This document shows positions 18,022 through 27,051 of a stretch of DNA of 64,000 bases, piece after piece. Position 1 is the first letter of the stretch. Every line of letters starts with the position of its first letter. A program made the position numbers and the translations under genes. The notes below the pieces were generated by a model, which was not told the DNA's origin, did no database searches, and saw nothing but the letters and a program-made list of their open reading frames with translations. Source of the DNA: Neobacillus cucumis (GTDB taxonomy: Bacteria; Bacillota; Bacilli; Bacillales; Cytobacillaceae); contig NZ_PGVE01000028.1 in the NCBI RefSeq assembly GCF_002860255.1, positions 62,001 to 126,000 on the forward strand. Direction: 5' to 3'.

Positions 18022-18768
18022 ATGATTAAAATTAATCATCAGGTTGTTGAGCCAAAAGACCTTAAGGGAATCACTAACCCAGAAAAGAGTAATATTATTA
18101 AATTAATGGCCGAGTATCATTCAACGTTTGAATATCTAACGATAAATCAGCTAGAATTCGAACTCCTTTTTCGTACCAATACCATGAAGGCAGCACGCGA
18201 GCTTAACAAAAGCGGGGCAAAGTTTACGACCTTCACTTATGCGTTTTGTAATAAAACCTATTGGAATCGGTTAAGTAATGGAGGGTTCTTGTTAAAGCCG
18301 ACGATGAGTCCATCAGTTGCTATTTTAGACATTTTAAAAAATGGAAAGCTTTATGCCTTTGAATGTTCTACTGGTATTGCCATAGTTTTATATCTTGCTG
18401 CGCTTTATTCGATTGGGCGCCAACAGTTTGATGTATTATTTGACGGGCTTTATTTAATGGATTGGCAATTTGATGAAGATCTACCCATTTATCAAGTGTA
18501 TGAGGATGATTTTCTGCCTGGAGATGTATTGCATTTTAATAACCCTGATTTTGATCCAAAACAACCACATTGGCGTGCCGAAAACGTCGTTTATTTTGGC
18601 GATGACAGGTACTATGGTCATGGGGTTGGCATCCAAAACGCCGCCAACATCATCAATTTCCTTAACAAAAAAAGAAGACCGAATTCTAAGAATTCGGCTT
18701 ACCTCATGCGGTTGATAACAAGACCACAGTATAAATCTTTTTTAAGATCATCAGAGTATTTTCGGTGA
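18022..18768 (+). CDS. tgl: Protein-glutamine gamma-glutamyltransferase (spore coat transglutaminase)
   Basis: Tgl forms epsilon-(gamma-glutamyl)-lysine cross-links in the spore coat. The protein is 248 residues, near the 245 of B. subtilis Tgl, and has the catalytic cysteine at 115 in YAFECSTGIAIV. Other conserved stretches are RTNTMKAARELNKSGAKF and the DVLHFNNPD segment. The start is ATG 18022 behind GGGAGGGT; upstream in-frame codons to 17995 lack support. Its stop codon TGA is the third to fifth base of a GGTGACAGGCACC palindrome, so the repeat defines the very C-terminus. Its presence supports a spore-forming host. Confidence 0.93.
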   Translation: MIKINHQVVEPKDLKGITNPEKSNIIKLMAEYHSTFEYLTINQLEFELLFRTNTMKAARELNKSGAKFTTFTYAFCNKTYWNRLSNGGFLLKPTMSPSVAILDILKNGKLYAFECSTGIAIVLYLAALYSIGRQQFDVLFDGLYLMDWQFDEDLPIYQVYEDDFLPGDVLHFNNPDFDPKQPHWRAENVVYFGDDRYYGHGVGIQNAANIINFLNKKRRPNSKNSAYLMRLITRPQYKSFLRSSEYFR

Positions 18769-18812
18769 CAGGCACCGCCCGTGGACAGTGTCCACGGGTG
18801 GTGCCTGTCACC
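18764..18812. repeat. Palindromic gene-end repeat forming a 49-base hairpin at the tgl stop codon
   Basis: GGTGACAGGCACC, then a nearly perfect inner palindrome around GTGGACAGTGTCCAC, then GGTGCCTGTCACC. The outer 13-base arms are exact complements. It includes the tgl stop codon and is followed by TTTTCT, so it can serve as terminator for tgl, and for the thi operon on the other strand. Confidence 0.9.
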
Positions 18813-18841
18813 TTTTCTAACTTTACTATTCTTATTACACC

Positions 18842-19849
18842 TTAAAAGTTAATAAATGCGTCTTCTGCTTTGACGTTTTCTTTGATAACCTTGTTTTCTT
18901 TTAACCACGCTGCTACCTGGTTCCAAGTTTGTGGATCTTGGTAGCCGAATGCTTTATCTTTTGCGTCCATTAGAGGCAATAGGATCTGTAAGCTCTTTGT
19001 CTCAATGTCCTTCTCTAATGGGGAAGATTTGTCCTCATGCTTTAGTAAAACGGACAAGCCCTCTTCTGGGTGGTCCTGAACATATTTCTGGCCCTTTCCA
19101 ATGGCCGTCATAAACTTCTTAAATACCGCAGGCTTTGCTTTTAATCCCTTCTCACTGCCCACCAATACTAATTCATAGTAATCCGGAACACCATAATCTG
19201 CGGGATTTAAAGTACGCATTGGATGGCCCTCTTTATCCAGCAATAATTTTTCATGGTTAATATAACCGCCAATAAGGGCATTTGTTTTCTTTGTTGCCAT
19301 TGCCGGAATTAAGTCCCAGCCAACGTCAACCATTTTAATTTTAGACGGGTCTCCTCCATCAGACTTTACCATCGATTGGACAATTGCCTCGTCTAGTGGA
19401 ATCGATGGATAACCAATCGTTTTTCCAGCTAAGTCCTTAGGTGATTTGATTGAACTATCTTCAGGAACCATTAATTGATTAAGCGGATGACGTACAATTG
19501 CGCCGAAAGATTGAACAGGAATATTTTCCCCACGTGCGACAAGTACCTGTGGTTGATAGCTGAGTGCCATATCAATTTGGTTCGCAGCCACAAGCTTTAA
19601 CGGGTCATTAGTATCTGCAGGCATCTGAATATCTACATCCAAGCCCTGTTCTTTAAAATAGCCCTTTTCCTGTGCAACATAAAGGAAAGAGTGAACAGCA
19701 TTTGGATACCAATCTAGCATTAAGCTCACTTTTTCAAGCTTCTTATCACCGCCTGTTGTGTTCTTCTCAGTTGTCTTTTCGTTGTTTTTCCCGCAAGCAC
19801 TTAAAATAAGCAACATAAAGCTTAGCAGGATTAATGCAGTTTTCTTCAT
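18842..19849 (-). CDS. thiY: Thiamin-precursor ABC transporter substrate-binding lipoprotein
   Basis: A lipoprotein of 335 residues with a signal peptide ending in the lipobox LSAC (Cys 19), followed by a polar linker and an NMT1/THI5-like fold (VSLMLDWYPNAVHSFLYVAQ, EKGYFKEQGLDVDIQMPAD). ThiY proteins bind N-formyl-4-amino-5-aminomethyl-2-methylpyrimidine, a thiamin breakdown product. It is the last gene of the TPP-riboswitch operon, behind permease and ATPase genes of the same transporter. The ligand is inferred from the neighbouring ylmB and tenA. Confidence 0.9.
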   Translation of the reverse strand: MKKTALILLSFMLLILSACGKNNEKTTEKNTTGGDKKLEKVSLMLDWYPNAVHSFLYVAQEKGYFKEQGLDVDIQMPADTNDPLKLVAANQIDMALSYQPQVLVARGENIPVQSFGAIVRHPLNQLMVPEDSSIKSPKDLAGKTIGYPSIPLDEAIVQSMVKSDGGDPSKIKMVDVGWDLIPAMATKKTNALIGGYINHEKLLLDKEGHPMRTLNPADYGVPDYYELVLVGSEKGLKAKPAVFKKFMTAIGKGQKYVQDHPEEGLSVLLKHEDKSSPLEKDIETKSLQILLPLMDAKDKAFGYQDPQTWNQVAAWLKENKVIKENVKAEDAFINF

Positions 19850-19868
19850 TGATTTTTTTCTTCCTCTC

Positions 19869-20642
19869 TTAGATGTGATATTTATTTTTCAATAATTGTT
19901 TTTCTAGGAAACTAATTAGTAAGAACAGAACAATCCCAAGTAAAGATAATAGAAAAATGGCAGCAAACACAGCATCGGCCTGTAAGCTTCCCGACATCCG
20001 GCGGCTAAAATACCCTAGACCTTCACTTGCACCAAGCCATTCCCCAATCGTTGCCCCAACAACACAATAAACAACCGACATTTTTAAACCAGACAAAAAC
20101 GACGGCAGAGCAAGCGGGATCTGTATTTTTTTAAAAATCGTCCATCGGTTGGCCCCCATGGTTAAAAGCAACTCCCGGTACTCGTTTCCACCGGATTTTA
20201 ACCCATCATAAGTGCTAACTACAATGGGAAAGAACGCCGTTAAGATGGTAACAGCAATCTTGCTCCATATAGAATAACCGAACCACATAATAAAAATCGG
20301 TGAAATCGCGATCAGCGGGATCGTTTGTGAAATAACAAGGAAGGGATAAAGGACCTTTTCTAACGAACGAGAAAAGTGCATACCCACTCCTAAAAGAGTA
20401 CCAGCAGTTACTGAAATCACAAATCCAATCACGACCTCTTTCAGCGTGGCTGGCAAATGCTCTTCAAACAGAAGTTCGCTGTTGTCCATTAATGAGTTCC
20501 ATATTGCTGAAGGTGATGGTAAAATAAAAGCGGGAATGATTCCGTGATTGACAACCCATTGCCAGATGCTGACCAGGAGAATCACGACGATTAGAAACAA
20601 TCCGTAGTCACTGGTCCATTTTTTAATTCTAGTTGTTTTCAT
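19869..20642 (-). CDS. thiX: Thiamin-precursor ABC transporter permease
   Basis: A 257-residue BPD-type permease with about six spans. The cytoplasmic EAA-like loop is LLTMGANRWTIFKKIQIPLA and a second conserved part is FVISVTAGTLLGVGMHFSRS. The gene overlaps the end of thiZ by 14 bases, which suggests translational coupling, and precedes thiY. With ThiZ and ThiY it should import formylaminopyrimidine for conversion by YlmB and TenA to HMP. Confidence 0.9.
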   Translation of the reverse strand: MKTTRIKKWTSDYGLFLIVVILLVSIWQWVVNHGIIPAFILPSPSAIWNSLMDNSELLFEEHLPATLKEVVIGFVISVTAGTLLGVGMHFSRSLEKVLYPFLVISQTIPLIAISPIFIMWFGYSIWSKIAVTILTAFFPIVVSTYDGLKSGGNEYRELLLTMGANRWTIFKKIQIPLALPSFLSGLKMSVVYCVVGATIGEWLGASEGLGYFSRRMSGSLQADAVFAAIFLLSLLGIVLFLLISFLEKQLLKNKYHI

Positions 20643-21369
20643 GTTGAATCAGCCACTCCAGTTCTTTTCTCATCCTGATAAAATCCTCTTGGTAGATTAG
20701 TTCTGAACTTCTCGGTCTCGGCAGATTAACCTTCCATTCCTTTATCCCATCCGCTTTAAGCACATAAATCCTGTCGCTGAGCAAAATGGCTTCCTCTAGA
20801 TCATGGGTGATAAACAGGACCGTCTTTTGTAATTCGCCCCACAAGCCTAATAACCAGCTGTGCATGTTCCGTTTCGTCATTGAGTCAAGTGCACCAAACG
20901 GTTCATCTAATAATAATAAATCTTTCCCTGTCATCAGAGTTCTTAAAAAAGCTACACGCTGCCGCATTCCTCCTGACAGCTCATTGGGAAAAGAATGTTC
21001 GTAGGCTGCCAGTCCAAAGCGGTCCAGCCACTCGCGCACTTCTGATAACTTCGCTTTCTTATTTTCCTTCGAAACCTCGATTGGAAGTAAGACATTGTCT
21101 AAAACCGTTCTCCAGGGTAAAAGCAAATCCTTTTGCGGCATATAGCCAACACTGCCTAATCTTTTACCCGTTACTTTACCGCCATTGATTAGGATTTCTC
21201 CCTGATCAGGTTCGAGTAATCCGGTGACCAACTTAAAAAGTGTGCTTTTTCCAGAACCACTAGACCCTATGATGGAAACAAATTCTCCTGTTTTCACGTC
21301 AAGTGAGATTTTTTCAAAAATTGATTTTCCCACACCAAACGTATATGATAGTTCGTTAATCTGTAACAT
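20629..21369 (-). CDS. thiZ: Thiamin-precursor ABC transporter ATP-binding protein
   Basis: A 246-residue ATPase with Walker A GSSGSGKST, Q-loop (MPQKDLLLPW), signature LSGGMRQR, Walker B LLLDEPF and the switch His in ITHDLEEA. I use ATG 21369 (MLQINELSYTF), 7 bases after the tenA stop codon. The frame is open to 21429, but that would add 20 residues overlapping tenA. No strong ribosome site is visible, so translation is probably coupled to tenA. It powers the ThiX/ThiY importer. Confidence 0.9.
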   Translation of the reverse strand: MLQINELSYTFGVGKSIFEKISLDVKTGEFVSIIGSSGSGKSTLFKLVTGLLEPDQGEILINGGKVTGKRLGSVGYMPQKDLLLPWRTVLDNVLLPIEVSKENKKAKLSEVREWLDRFGLAAYEHSFPNELSGGMRQRVAFLRTLMTGKDLLLLDEPFGALDSMTKRNMHSWLLGLWGELQKTVLFITHDLEEAILLSDRIYVLKADGIKEWKVNLPRPRSSELIYQEDFIRMRKELEWLIQHENN

Positions 21370-21376
21370 GGATGAA

Positions 21377-22048
21377 TTAGACAGGCCACTCGCCCCCCTG
21401 GTATACCATATCCCAGAACATATATTCAAAGCGAGATGTCGTAAGGAAATGTTCTTCTAGGATTGTTAACTCCCATTCAGGCTTTCCTTCTGTCAATTGA
21501 TCTAATAAATTAATCAGCCACTCCGCCAGGGAACCAAATTCATCAGAGGAGTACATGGTTACCCACTCACCATATAGATAGTGACTGCTAGCACCTTGAT
21601 AGTCTCTTGCTAACACCTTGCCAATTTCCCAATAGCTCCACATACACGGCAATAACGCTGAAATCAATTCCTCAAGCGAACCATTTTGTGCAACATTTAA
21701 CATATAACGTGTATAGGCTAAATTAATGGGCGTTGGTTTCGTTTCTTCCAGCTGTTCATTCGTAATTCCAAACCTTTCAGCATACTGGCGATGTAGATCC
21801 ATTTCTCCATGTAAGGTCTCATGAAGAAGTTTCGCAAAGGCAGCCATTGTTTCAATATCTCTTGCTTTTACCGTTCCAAAAGCAAACAGCTTTGAATAAT
21901 CGATTAAAAACACGTAATCTTGTTTCATATAGCGAATAAATGATTCAACTGGAAGATCCCCTTTCCCCATCCCGACAACAAATGGATGCTGATGGGTTTT
22001 CTCCCAGATGTCACTTACCTTTTGAAAAAGCCGCTCAGAAAATTTCAT
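21377..22048 (-). CDS. tenA: Aminopyrimidine aminohydrolase / thiaminase II
   Basis: TenA hydrolyses 4-amino-5-aminomethyl-2-methylpyrimidine to HMP, a salvage step. Key residues match B. subtilis TenA: D44 (MKQDYVFL), C135 (LLPCMWSYWEIG) and a C-terminal Glu (RFEYMFWDM) at 208. Length is 223 residues, slightly shorter than the 236 of B. subtilis. The ATG at 22048 follows GAGGGG; the frame continues upstream to 22087. It overlaps the end of ylmB, which makes its substrate, so the two consecutive enzymes are probably coupled in translation. Confidence 0.93.
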   Translation of the reverse strand: MKFSERLFQKVSDIWEKTHQHPFVVGMGKGDLPVESFIRYMKQDYVFLIDYSKLFAFGTVKARDIETMAAFAKLLHETLHGEMDLHRQYAERFGITNEQLEETKPTPINLAYTRYMLNVAQNGSLEELISALLPCMWSYWEIGKVLARDYQGASSHYLYGEWVTMYSSDEFGSLAEWLINLLDQLTEGKPEWELTILEEHFLTTSRFEYMFWDMVYQGGEWPV

Positions 22049-23336
22049 GCTGATTTTCCCCTCTCTTCGTGTTGCACCATTCAGCAATAAAGACAGCTAT
22101 TACTTTTGTAAAATCGAGCAGCTGCTGTATTTCCAGCTTTTCATTTACTGCATGTGCATCTTCTAACTTTCCAGGTCCAAAAATGGCAGTCGGAATCCCA
22201 GCACGTCCGAGCCAGCCTGCGTCTGTTACAGTTGTAGACATGCCGACTACCGGCTCTTGTCCTACCATTTTTTCAAAGGAGGTTGTTAAAAGCTTTGTTG
22301 CAGGGTGCTCCGGATCGATTTCTAGTGAAGGAAAAATTTCACCCCGGTCGACGATCATTGATTTTCCTCCCCAAATAAACTGTGGAGGATTGTCTCTAAG
22401 CCATGGATCAGCAGCAGCAACCGCATTGATATGCTGCTCAATTTCTTTAATAACTGCTTCGTAATCTTCATTCGGGTAAAAATGAACCGTAACCCATAAT
22501 GCACAGCGATCCGCTATAAAAGCCGCATGCCGTCCTCCCTCAATAACCGCAGGATTAATCGTATTGGTACCGTGTGGAAAACCTTCATAGTTTTTGGTCA
22601 CTGCCCAGTGGCGCTCCAACTCCTGAAGACCTGAGATAACTTTCATCATTTTCTCAATCGCACTGGCCCCTTTTACCCCGCCGCCGGCATGAATTATTTT
22701 CCGGCGGATTCCATCATGAAACGTTTCTTTACTTTCCACAATGATCCAGCCAGTAATCACACCGCCTTGGCCTTGGATATGTAAGTCGCTGGTATCAACC
22801 ACTAAAGCATAGTCCCCACGATAGCCCCGCTCAACACAGGCCTGTGTCCCCGCTTCACCAACCTCTTCTCCTATAACCGATTGAAATTGAAGGTCTCCTT
22901 GAAAGGTGACCCCTAGTTCTTTTAATAGTTTAATTGCGAATAGGGAGGCGGCAATTCCAGCCTTCATATCCGCAACCCCTCGTCCATAAATGTGAGCATC
23001 CTTTAGATAGGCTTCAAATGGGGATGAACTCCATTCTTTAGCATCTCCAACCTCGGCTACATCAACATGTCCATTGATAATTAAACTATTAAATTGATCT
23101 GAAGATTGACCGTGTAAAATGCCGACCACATTTGGGTCACCAGGGTATACATCCCATTTATCGGTCGTAAACCCTAATTCTTCGAGATATCCCTTAATAA
23201 ATTCCTGAACACCGTTTGTATTACGGGCGGGAGGGCTCACGGTTGGAAAGGCAACCAGCTTGGATAGTAACTCAAGCAACTCCCCTTTTCGTGCCTCTAT
23301 CTCATTGGTTAGTTTCCCCATTAATTCCTCTTTCAT
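22035..23336 (-). CDS. ylmB: N-formyl-4-amino-5-aminomethyl-2-methylpyrimidine deformylase
   Basis: An M20/ArgE-DapE family metallohydrolase. Metal-site segments are visible: IINGHVDVAEVGD, GRGVADMKAG, GEEVGEAGTQ and a C-terminal HAVNEKL. YlmB removes the formyl group from formylaminopyrimidine, giving the TenA substrate. The specific role, rather than a generic deacylase, follows from its position between thiW and tenA in a TPP-controlled operon. Start is uncertain: ATG 23336 is used; GTG 23342 and ATG 23321 (behind AGAGGA) are alternatives. It overlaps tenA by 14 bases. Confidence 0.88.
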   Translation of the reverse strand: MKEELMGKLTNEIEARKGELLELLSKLVAFPTVSPPARNTNGVQEFIKGYLEELGFTTDKWDVYPGDPNVVGILHGQSSDQFNSLIINGHVDVAEVGDAKEWSSSPFEAYLKDAHIYGRGVADMKAGIAASLFAIKLLKELGVTFQGDLQFQSVIGEEVGEAGTQACVERGYRGDYALVVDTSDLHIQGQGGVITGWIIVESKETFHDGIRRKIIHAGGGVKGASAIEKMMKVISGLQELERHWAVTKNYEGFPHGTNTINPAVIEGGRHAAFIADRCALWVTVHFYPNEDYEAVIKEIEQHINAVAAADPWLRDNPPQFIWGGKSMIVDRGEIFPSLEIDPEHPATKLLTTSFEKMVGQEPVVGMSTTVTDAGWLGRAGIPTAIFGPGKLEDAHAVNEKLEIQQLLDFTKVIAVFIAEWCNTKRGENQHEIF

Positions 23337-23353
23337 TTTCACACACCCACTGA

Positions 23354-23869
23354 TTAGTTTTTAATAGCTGGTGATTTGCTCTCATCCATCACTACTACTT
23401 TCTTTCGTAAAAATACAACTAATACCACAAAGCCAAGCAGCGCCCCCGCAAAAGAGCTGAAGATAAATAACGGAATAAATCCAAATAAGGTTGCTTTTTG
23501 TCCTAGAATCAGTGTAGCAATTGGATAGGATAAAAGTGCACCAAGAATCCCCGTTCCGATTACTTCACCGGCAAATGCCAGGTAGATCTTTTTGGTTTTT
23601 AAAAATAAAAGAGAGGCAAGTAAGGCACCAACCATACTGCCAGGAAAAGCAAAAATGGAACCTGTTCCCATTAAGTTTCGGATCAATGACACACAAAAGG
23701 CCTGGGCAACAGCATAATAAGGCCCTAACAACACAGCGGATAAAACGTTTAAAAAATGCTGCATTGGGAATACCTTAGTAAACCCTATGGGTATGGCTAC
23801 CACATTACTAGTAATGGTACCAATGGCAATCATCATGGCGCTTAGTGTCAGCTTATACGTTTTATTCAT
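23354..23869 (-). CDS. thiW: Energy-coupling factor thiazole transporter S component
   Basis: A 171-residue membrane protein with five or six hydrophobic segments, starting MNKTYKLTLSAMMIAIGTIT, with FPMQHFLNVLSAVLLGPYYA and GTGSIFAFPGSMVGA, which I recognise as the ThiW family. ThiW is the predicted substrate-binding unit of an ECF transporter for hydroxyethylthiazole. The shared EcfAAT module is not in this window. It sits 5 bases from thiE, and thiM in the same operon would phosphorylate the imported thiazole. Confidence 0.9.
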   Translation of the reverse strand: MNKTYKLTLSAMMIAIGTITSNVVAIPIGFTKVFPMQHFLNVLSAVLLGPYYAVAQAFCVSLIRNLMGTGSIFAFPGSMVGALLASLLFLKTKKIYLAFAGEVIGTGILGALLSYPIATLILGQKATLFGFIPLFIFSSFAGALLGFVVLVVFLRKKVVVMDESKSPAIKN

Positions 23870-23874
23870 GTTTT

Positions 23875-24525
23875 TTAGCCCTCCACTGTCTCAACATTAT
23901 TTTTCAATGCCTTCGCTGCTTCCAGTGGGGAGTCTGCGTGACTGATGGCCGTTATCACCGAAACACCATCTGCACCTGCCTTTACGACTGCTGCTGCGTT
24001 TTCGCTAGTAATTCCGCCGATTCCTACGATTGGAATGGTAAAACCTTGTTCACGGAGAATTTCTATGAGCTCTGTTCCCCTGACTGGCTTGGCGTCATCC
24101 TTCGTGCTTGTAGGATAAATGGGGCCAATTCCAAAATAATCGGCGCCAGCATGAAGTGCCGTCTCTGCTTCTTCTATAGTATGGACAGAAACACCAAGAA
24201 TTTTATTGTCTCCAATTCTTTCTCGTACGACATTTACTGGCTCATCTTCTTGCCCTATATGTACACCGTCAGCACCTAATTCGATTGCCAGCTCAATGTC
24301 ATCATTTACGATGAATGGAATTTGATGTTCTCTGCAGATGCTCTGCAGTTGTCTTGCAAGGTCGTACTTTTCAGCTCCAGTTAAAGCATTCTTCCCTTTT
24401 TCGCGGAATTGAAAAATGGTCACACCGCCAGCAATTGCTTCATTTAATACATCGGCAGGCTCTTTTAAGCAGTTGGGGCTGCCCATGATAAAATAAACCT
24501 TTAAAGCTTCACTCAAGTTTTTCAT
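23875..24525 (-). CDS. thiE: Thiamin phosphate synthase
   Basis: It joins HMP pyrophosphate and thiazole phosphate to thiamin phosphate. The TIM-barrel protein (216 residues) has [32 protein letters not shown], the [12 protein letters not shown] loop, and [11 protein letters not shown] for phosphate binding. It overlaps thiD by 4 bases (ATGA type). It is the point where the pyrimidine and thiazole branches of this operon meet. Confidence 0.96.
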   Translation of the reverse strand: MKNLSEALKVYFIMGSPNCLKEPADVLNEAIAGGVTIFQFREKGKNALTGAEKYDLARQLQSICREHQIPFIVNDDIELAIELGADGVHIGQEDEPVNVVRERIGDNKILGVSVHTIEEAETALHAGADYFGIGPIYPTSTKDDAKPVRGTELIEILREQGFTIPIVGIGGITSENAAAVVKAGADGVSVITAISHADSPLEAAKALKNNVETVEG

Positions 24526-25331
24526 CGATTTCCGAACTCCCTTCTTCTGCGGAAAGCTCCATGGTTTGTCGGTCCGTGCCCGTGACCCACATCAATTCCG
24601 TCCTCGATTGCCGCTTGTATAAACTCCTTCGCTGTTAAGACCGCATCATAAATAGATGATCCTTTTGCCAGTTCAGCCGTTAGGGCTGCTGAGAAGGTAC
24701 ATCCGGTCCCGTGTGTATTTTTCGTAGGAATTCGTTGGTTTGTAAAAGTATGAAACTCCGAACCATCGAATAGTAAATCCGTAGACTCAGACTCATCTTC
24801 ATCATGACCGCCTTTAATTACAACCGTTTGAACGCCTAGTTCAACCAGTTTTAAGGCTGCTTCCTTTTTATCCTCATGGCTCCTAATCGTCAAACCTGTT
24901 AAAACCTCTGCCTCAGGTATATTCGGTGTTATTACCTTCGCGAGTGGTATTAAGTGGGTTTTCATGGCAGAAATGGCTTCCTGTAGTAATAACGAGGCAC
25001 CGCCTTTGGCAATCATCACAGGATCTACAACAAGATTCTCCCATCTATATTTGCGGATTTGCTCTGAAACAGCTTCAATGATGTCCGAGCTAAACAGCAT
25101 CCCTGTTTTGACCGCATTCGTCCCGATATCTTCCCCGATTGCCTGAATTTGTTGTACAACCGCTTCCGGTGTCATCGGGTAAACCCCATGAACCCCTAAT
25201 GTGTTTTGGGCAGTCACTGCCGTAATAGCGGACATACCGAAGACTTCTAATTCTTGAAATGTCTTCAAATCAGCCTGAATTCCGGCACCGCCGCCGCTGT
25301 CTGATCCGGCAATCGTTAATGCTTTATTCAT
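24522..25331 (-). CDS. thiD: Hydroxymethylpyrimidine / phosphomethylpyrimidine kinase
   Basis: It phosphorylates HMP to HMP-P and then HMP-PP. The ribokinase-fold protein (269 residues) begins [20 protein letters not shown], followed by [15 protein letters not shown] and the anion-hole motif [20 protein letters not shown]. It lies 15 bases downstream of thiM and overlaps thiE by 4 bases. In this operon it takes HMP produced by TenA. Confidence 0.95.
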   Translation of the reverse strand: MNKALTIAGSDSGGGAGIQADLKTFQELEVFGMSAITAVTAQNTLGVHGVYPMTPEAVVQQIQAIGEDIGTNAVKTGMLFSSDIIEAVSEQIRKYRWENLVVDPVMIAKGGASLLLQEAISAMKTHLIPLAKVITPNIPEAEVLTGLTIRSHEDKKEAALKLVELGVQTVVIKGGHDEDESESTDLLFDGSEFHTFTNQRIPTKNTHGTGCTFSAALTAELAKGSSIYDAVLTAKEFIQAAIEDGIDVGHGHGPTNHGAFRRRREFGNR

Positions 25332-25346
25332 CTTAGTAAACCTCCG

Positions 25347-26153
25347 TTAGATCTTTTTAATAGAAACATTGGCCGTAATGTCTTCTTCTGTTACTAGTGC
25401 TAGTTGATTTAAAAATTCAATTTGGAAACTGCCCGGACCCGCTTCAGCTGTTTTCTTTGCAGCTTTTTCCGCAGCTACTCCGTAATAGGCTAAAGCAGCA
25501 ACCGCTGCACGAAGCACATCCTTTTCCACTCCAGCAAAGGCACCGATGACAGACGTTAATAAACAGCCTGTGCCTGTTACTTTCGTTAAAATGGGATGTC
25601 CCCCTGAAACAACATAAGTCGTTTCACCGTCTGATACGATATCCTCTTTTCCGGTTATTGCAATTACGCTGCCAGTTTCTCGGGCTGCCTTGATGGCAAG
25701 TTCAACGGTGTTTCCGTTTCCTGCACCAGCATCAACACCTTTAATTTCCCATTTCTCACCAATCACATTCGCAATCTCAGCGGCATTTCCTCGAACCACG
25801 GAAACCTTGACTTCACTCATAATTTTGTGAGCAGTATCGGTTCGATATGGTGTTGCCCCTGCTCCCACGGGATCAAAAATAACAGGAACACCTTGTTCAT
25901 TCGCTGCTTTCCCTGCGATCACCATACTGTAGACATTTTGGGCATTTAACGTACCAATATTCAACACTAGCGCACTAGCAATCCTTGCCATATCCGCTAC
26001 TTCTTCACTGGCATATGCCATGACGGGTGATGCCCCCAAGGCAAGCAGACCATTGGCGGTGAAATTTGTTACAACAACATTGGTTATATTATGTACAAGC
26101 GGGCTAACCTCTCTTACCTTCTGTAATGTTTCAAATACGTCATTCTTTTCCAT
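25347..26153 (-). CDS. thiM: Hydroxyethylthiazole kinase
   Basis: It phosphorylates hydroxyethylthiazole for use by ThiE. The 268-residue protein has [20 protein letters not shown] near the N-terminus, [24 protein letters not shown], and the catalytic [17 protein letters not shown]. It is the first gene after the TPP riboswitch, starting at ATG 26153 behind TGAGGAG. Salvage of both moieties is encoded here; the de novo genes thiC and thiG are not in the window. Confidence 0.96.
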   Translation of the reverse strand: MEKNDVFETLQKVREVSPLVHNITNVVVTNFTANGLLALGASPVMAYASEEVADMARIASALVLNIGTLNAQNVYSMVIAGKAANEQGVPVIFDPVGAGATPYRTDTAHKIMSEVKVSVVRGNAAEIANVIGEKWEIKGVDAGAGNGNTVELAIKAARETGSVIAITGKEDIVSDGETTYVVSGGHPILTKVTGTGCLLTSVIGAFAGVEKDVLRAAVAALAYYGVAAEKAAKKTAEAGPGSFQIEFLNQLALVTEEDITANVSIKKI

Positions 26154-26183
26154 CCTAAACTCCTCATTTCTTTTTATAAAATA

Positions 26184-26214
26184 AAAAAACCAGACCCCAA
26201 AAATGGACCTGGTT
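26184..26214 (-). terminator. Intrinsic terminator of the TPP riboswitch
   Basis: Minus strand: AACCAGGTCC pairs with GGGTCTGGTT around a short loop and is followed by seven T. It lies between the TPP aptamer and thiM, as expected for TPP-dependent termination. Confidence 0.88.
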
Positions 26215-26250
26215 AGTTATGTTTGCGTAACAAAAAAATATTTCACTTAA

Positions 26251-26344
26251 CTACTTTCCTACGCTGGTATTACCCAGAATCAGGTCCAAAGGGTTAAAAA
26301 CTGAATCGCTTTCTCTCAGCCTGAATACAGGGCACCCCTAGTAG
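26251..26344 (-). promoter_or_regulatory. TPP (THI-box) riboswitch of the thiamin salvage operon
   Basis: Minus strand shows the conserved blocks GGGGTGCCC, CAGGCTGAGAGAAAGC, ACCCTTTGGACCTGAT, CTGGGTAATACCAGCG and TAGGAAAGTAG in order. A terminator precedes thiM. High TPP should switch off the nine salvage and uptake genes downstream. Confidence 0.97.
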
Positions 26345-26415
26345 ATCTTCGTTTATTAAATTACCCTCATATTAACTCTAATTTTCGACAATGTAAAGAA
26401 ATTTAGTTTGACATC

Positions 26416-26655
26416 CTAACGTTTTGCGAGATCAATAATCTCCTTCAGTTCATTGGTAAATCCCTTTACTGCCCGGTTCTCAAGCACTGTAACGGGAACG
26501 CCAAGGTAACCATATTGTTCGACTTCTTTTTGGAAAGAAGGATTCTTTGAAATATCCCTAATCTCAAAAGGAATACCTTCTTCGGTTAGTACCTTCTTCA
26601 CCATGGTACATTCGATGCAATCGTTAGTGGTATAGACTATCACATTTTTATTCAT
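26416..26655 (-). CDS. Glutaredoxin/NrdH-like small redox protein
   Basis: A 79-residue thioredoxin-fold protein with the active site CIEC (TTNDCIECTMVKKVL), the cis-Pro segment YGYLGVPVTVL and the glycine turn RAVKGFTNELKEI. The usual glutaredoxin active site is C-P-x-C; here it is C-I-E-C. It may reduce disulfides in the cytoplasm. It is transcribed by itself toward the thi riboswitch. Partner reductase unknown. Confidence 0.85.
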   Translation of the reverse strand: MNKNVIVYTTNDCIECTMVKKVLTEEGIPFEIRDISKNPSFQKEVEQYGYLGVPVTVLENRAVKGFTNELKEIIDLAKR

Positions 26656-27051
26656 TGGTTTCTCCTTTATTTAAAAAAGATATGCTATACCTCTATGGTA
26701 TCACCAAAAGGAAAAATGCCAAAGGAATACATCTTCTGACCGTTCAACATAAAGTACGTTACCTTCACTATATAATACATCTTTCAAACTGTTGAATCCT
26801 CGTGAATACTGCGTTTTATTCCTCGGGAAAGCGCATAAACAGACATTTCTCGCGGTTTTCTGTCGGACAGTGAAGTTATTTTTAGAAAAAAAATAATTTA
26901 AATCGTTCTCTTGTAGCTCATATCTAACAGGTTAGTCCGCCTATTTTTAAATTATCGTGATATAAGTTTATGCTTGTCCGCTATTTTTGAATAGGATATA
27001 TCTTGTAAGGGGCCCCTTAACAACCGTGCAGTAAAGAAGGGGGGGATTAGC
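26656..27051. other. Long divergent intergenic region before the 42-residue peptide gene
   Basis: 395 bases, no gene seen. It contains a CTGTCGGACAG palindrome near 26860, and two copies of GTCCGC(C)TATTTTT at 26935 and 26976, 41 bases apart (about four helical turns). The second copy is followed by TATATC at promoter spacing. An AAGGGGCCCCTT palindrome lies at about 27007, between this putative promoter and the peptide gene. The repeated blocks look like regulator sites, but no regulator is known. Confidence 0.45.
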
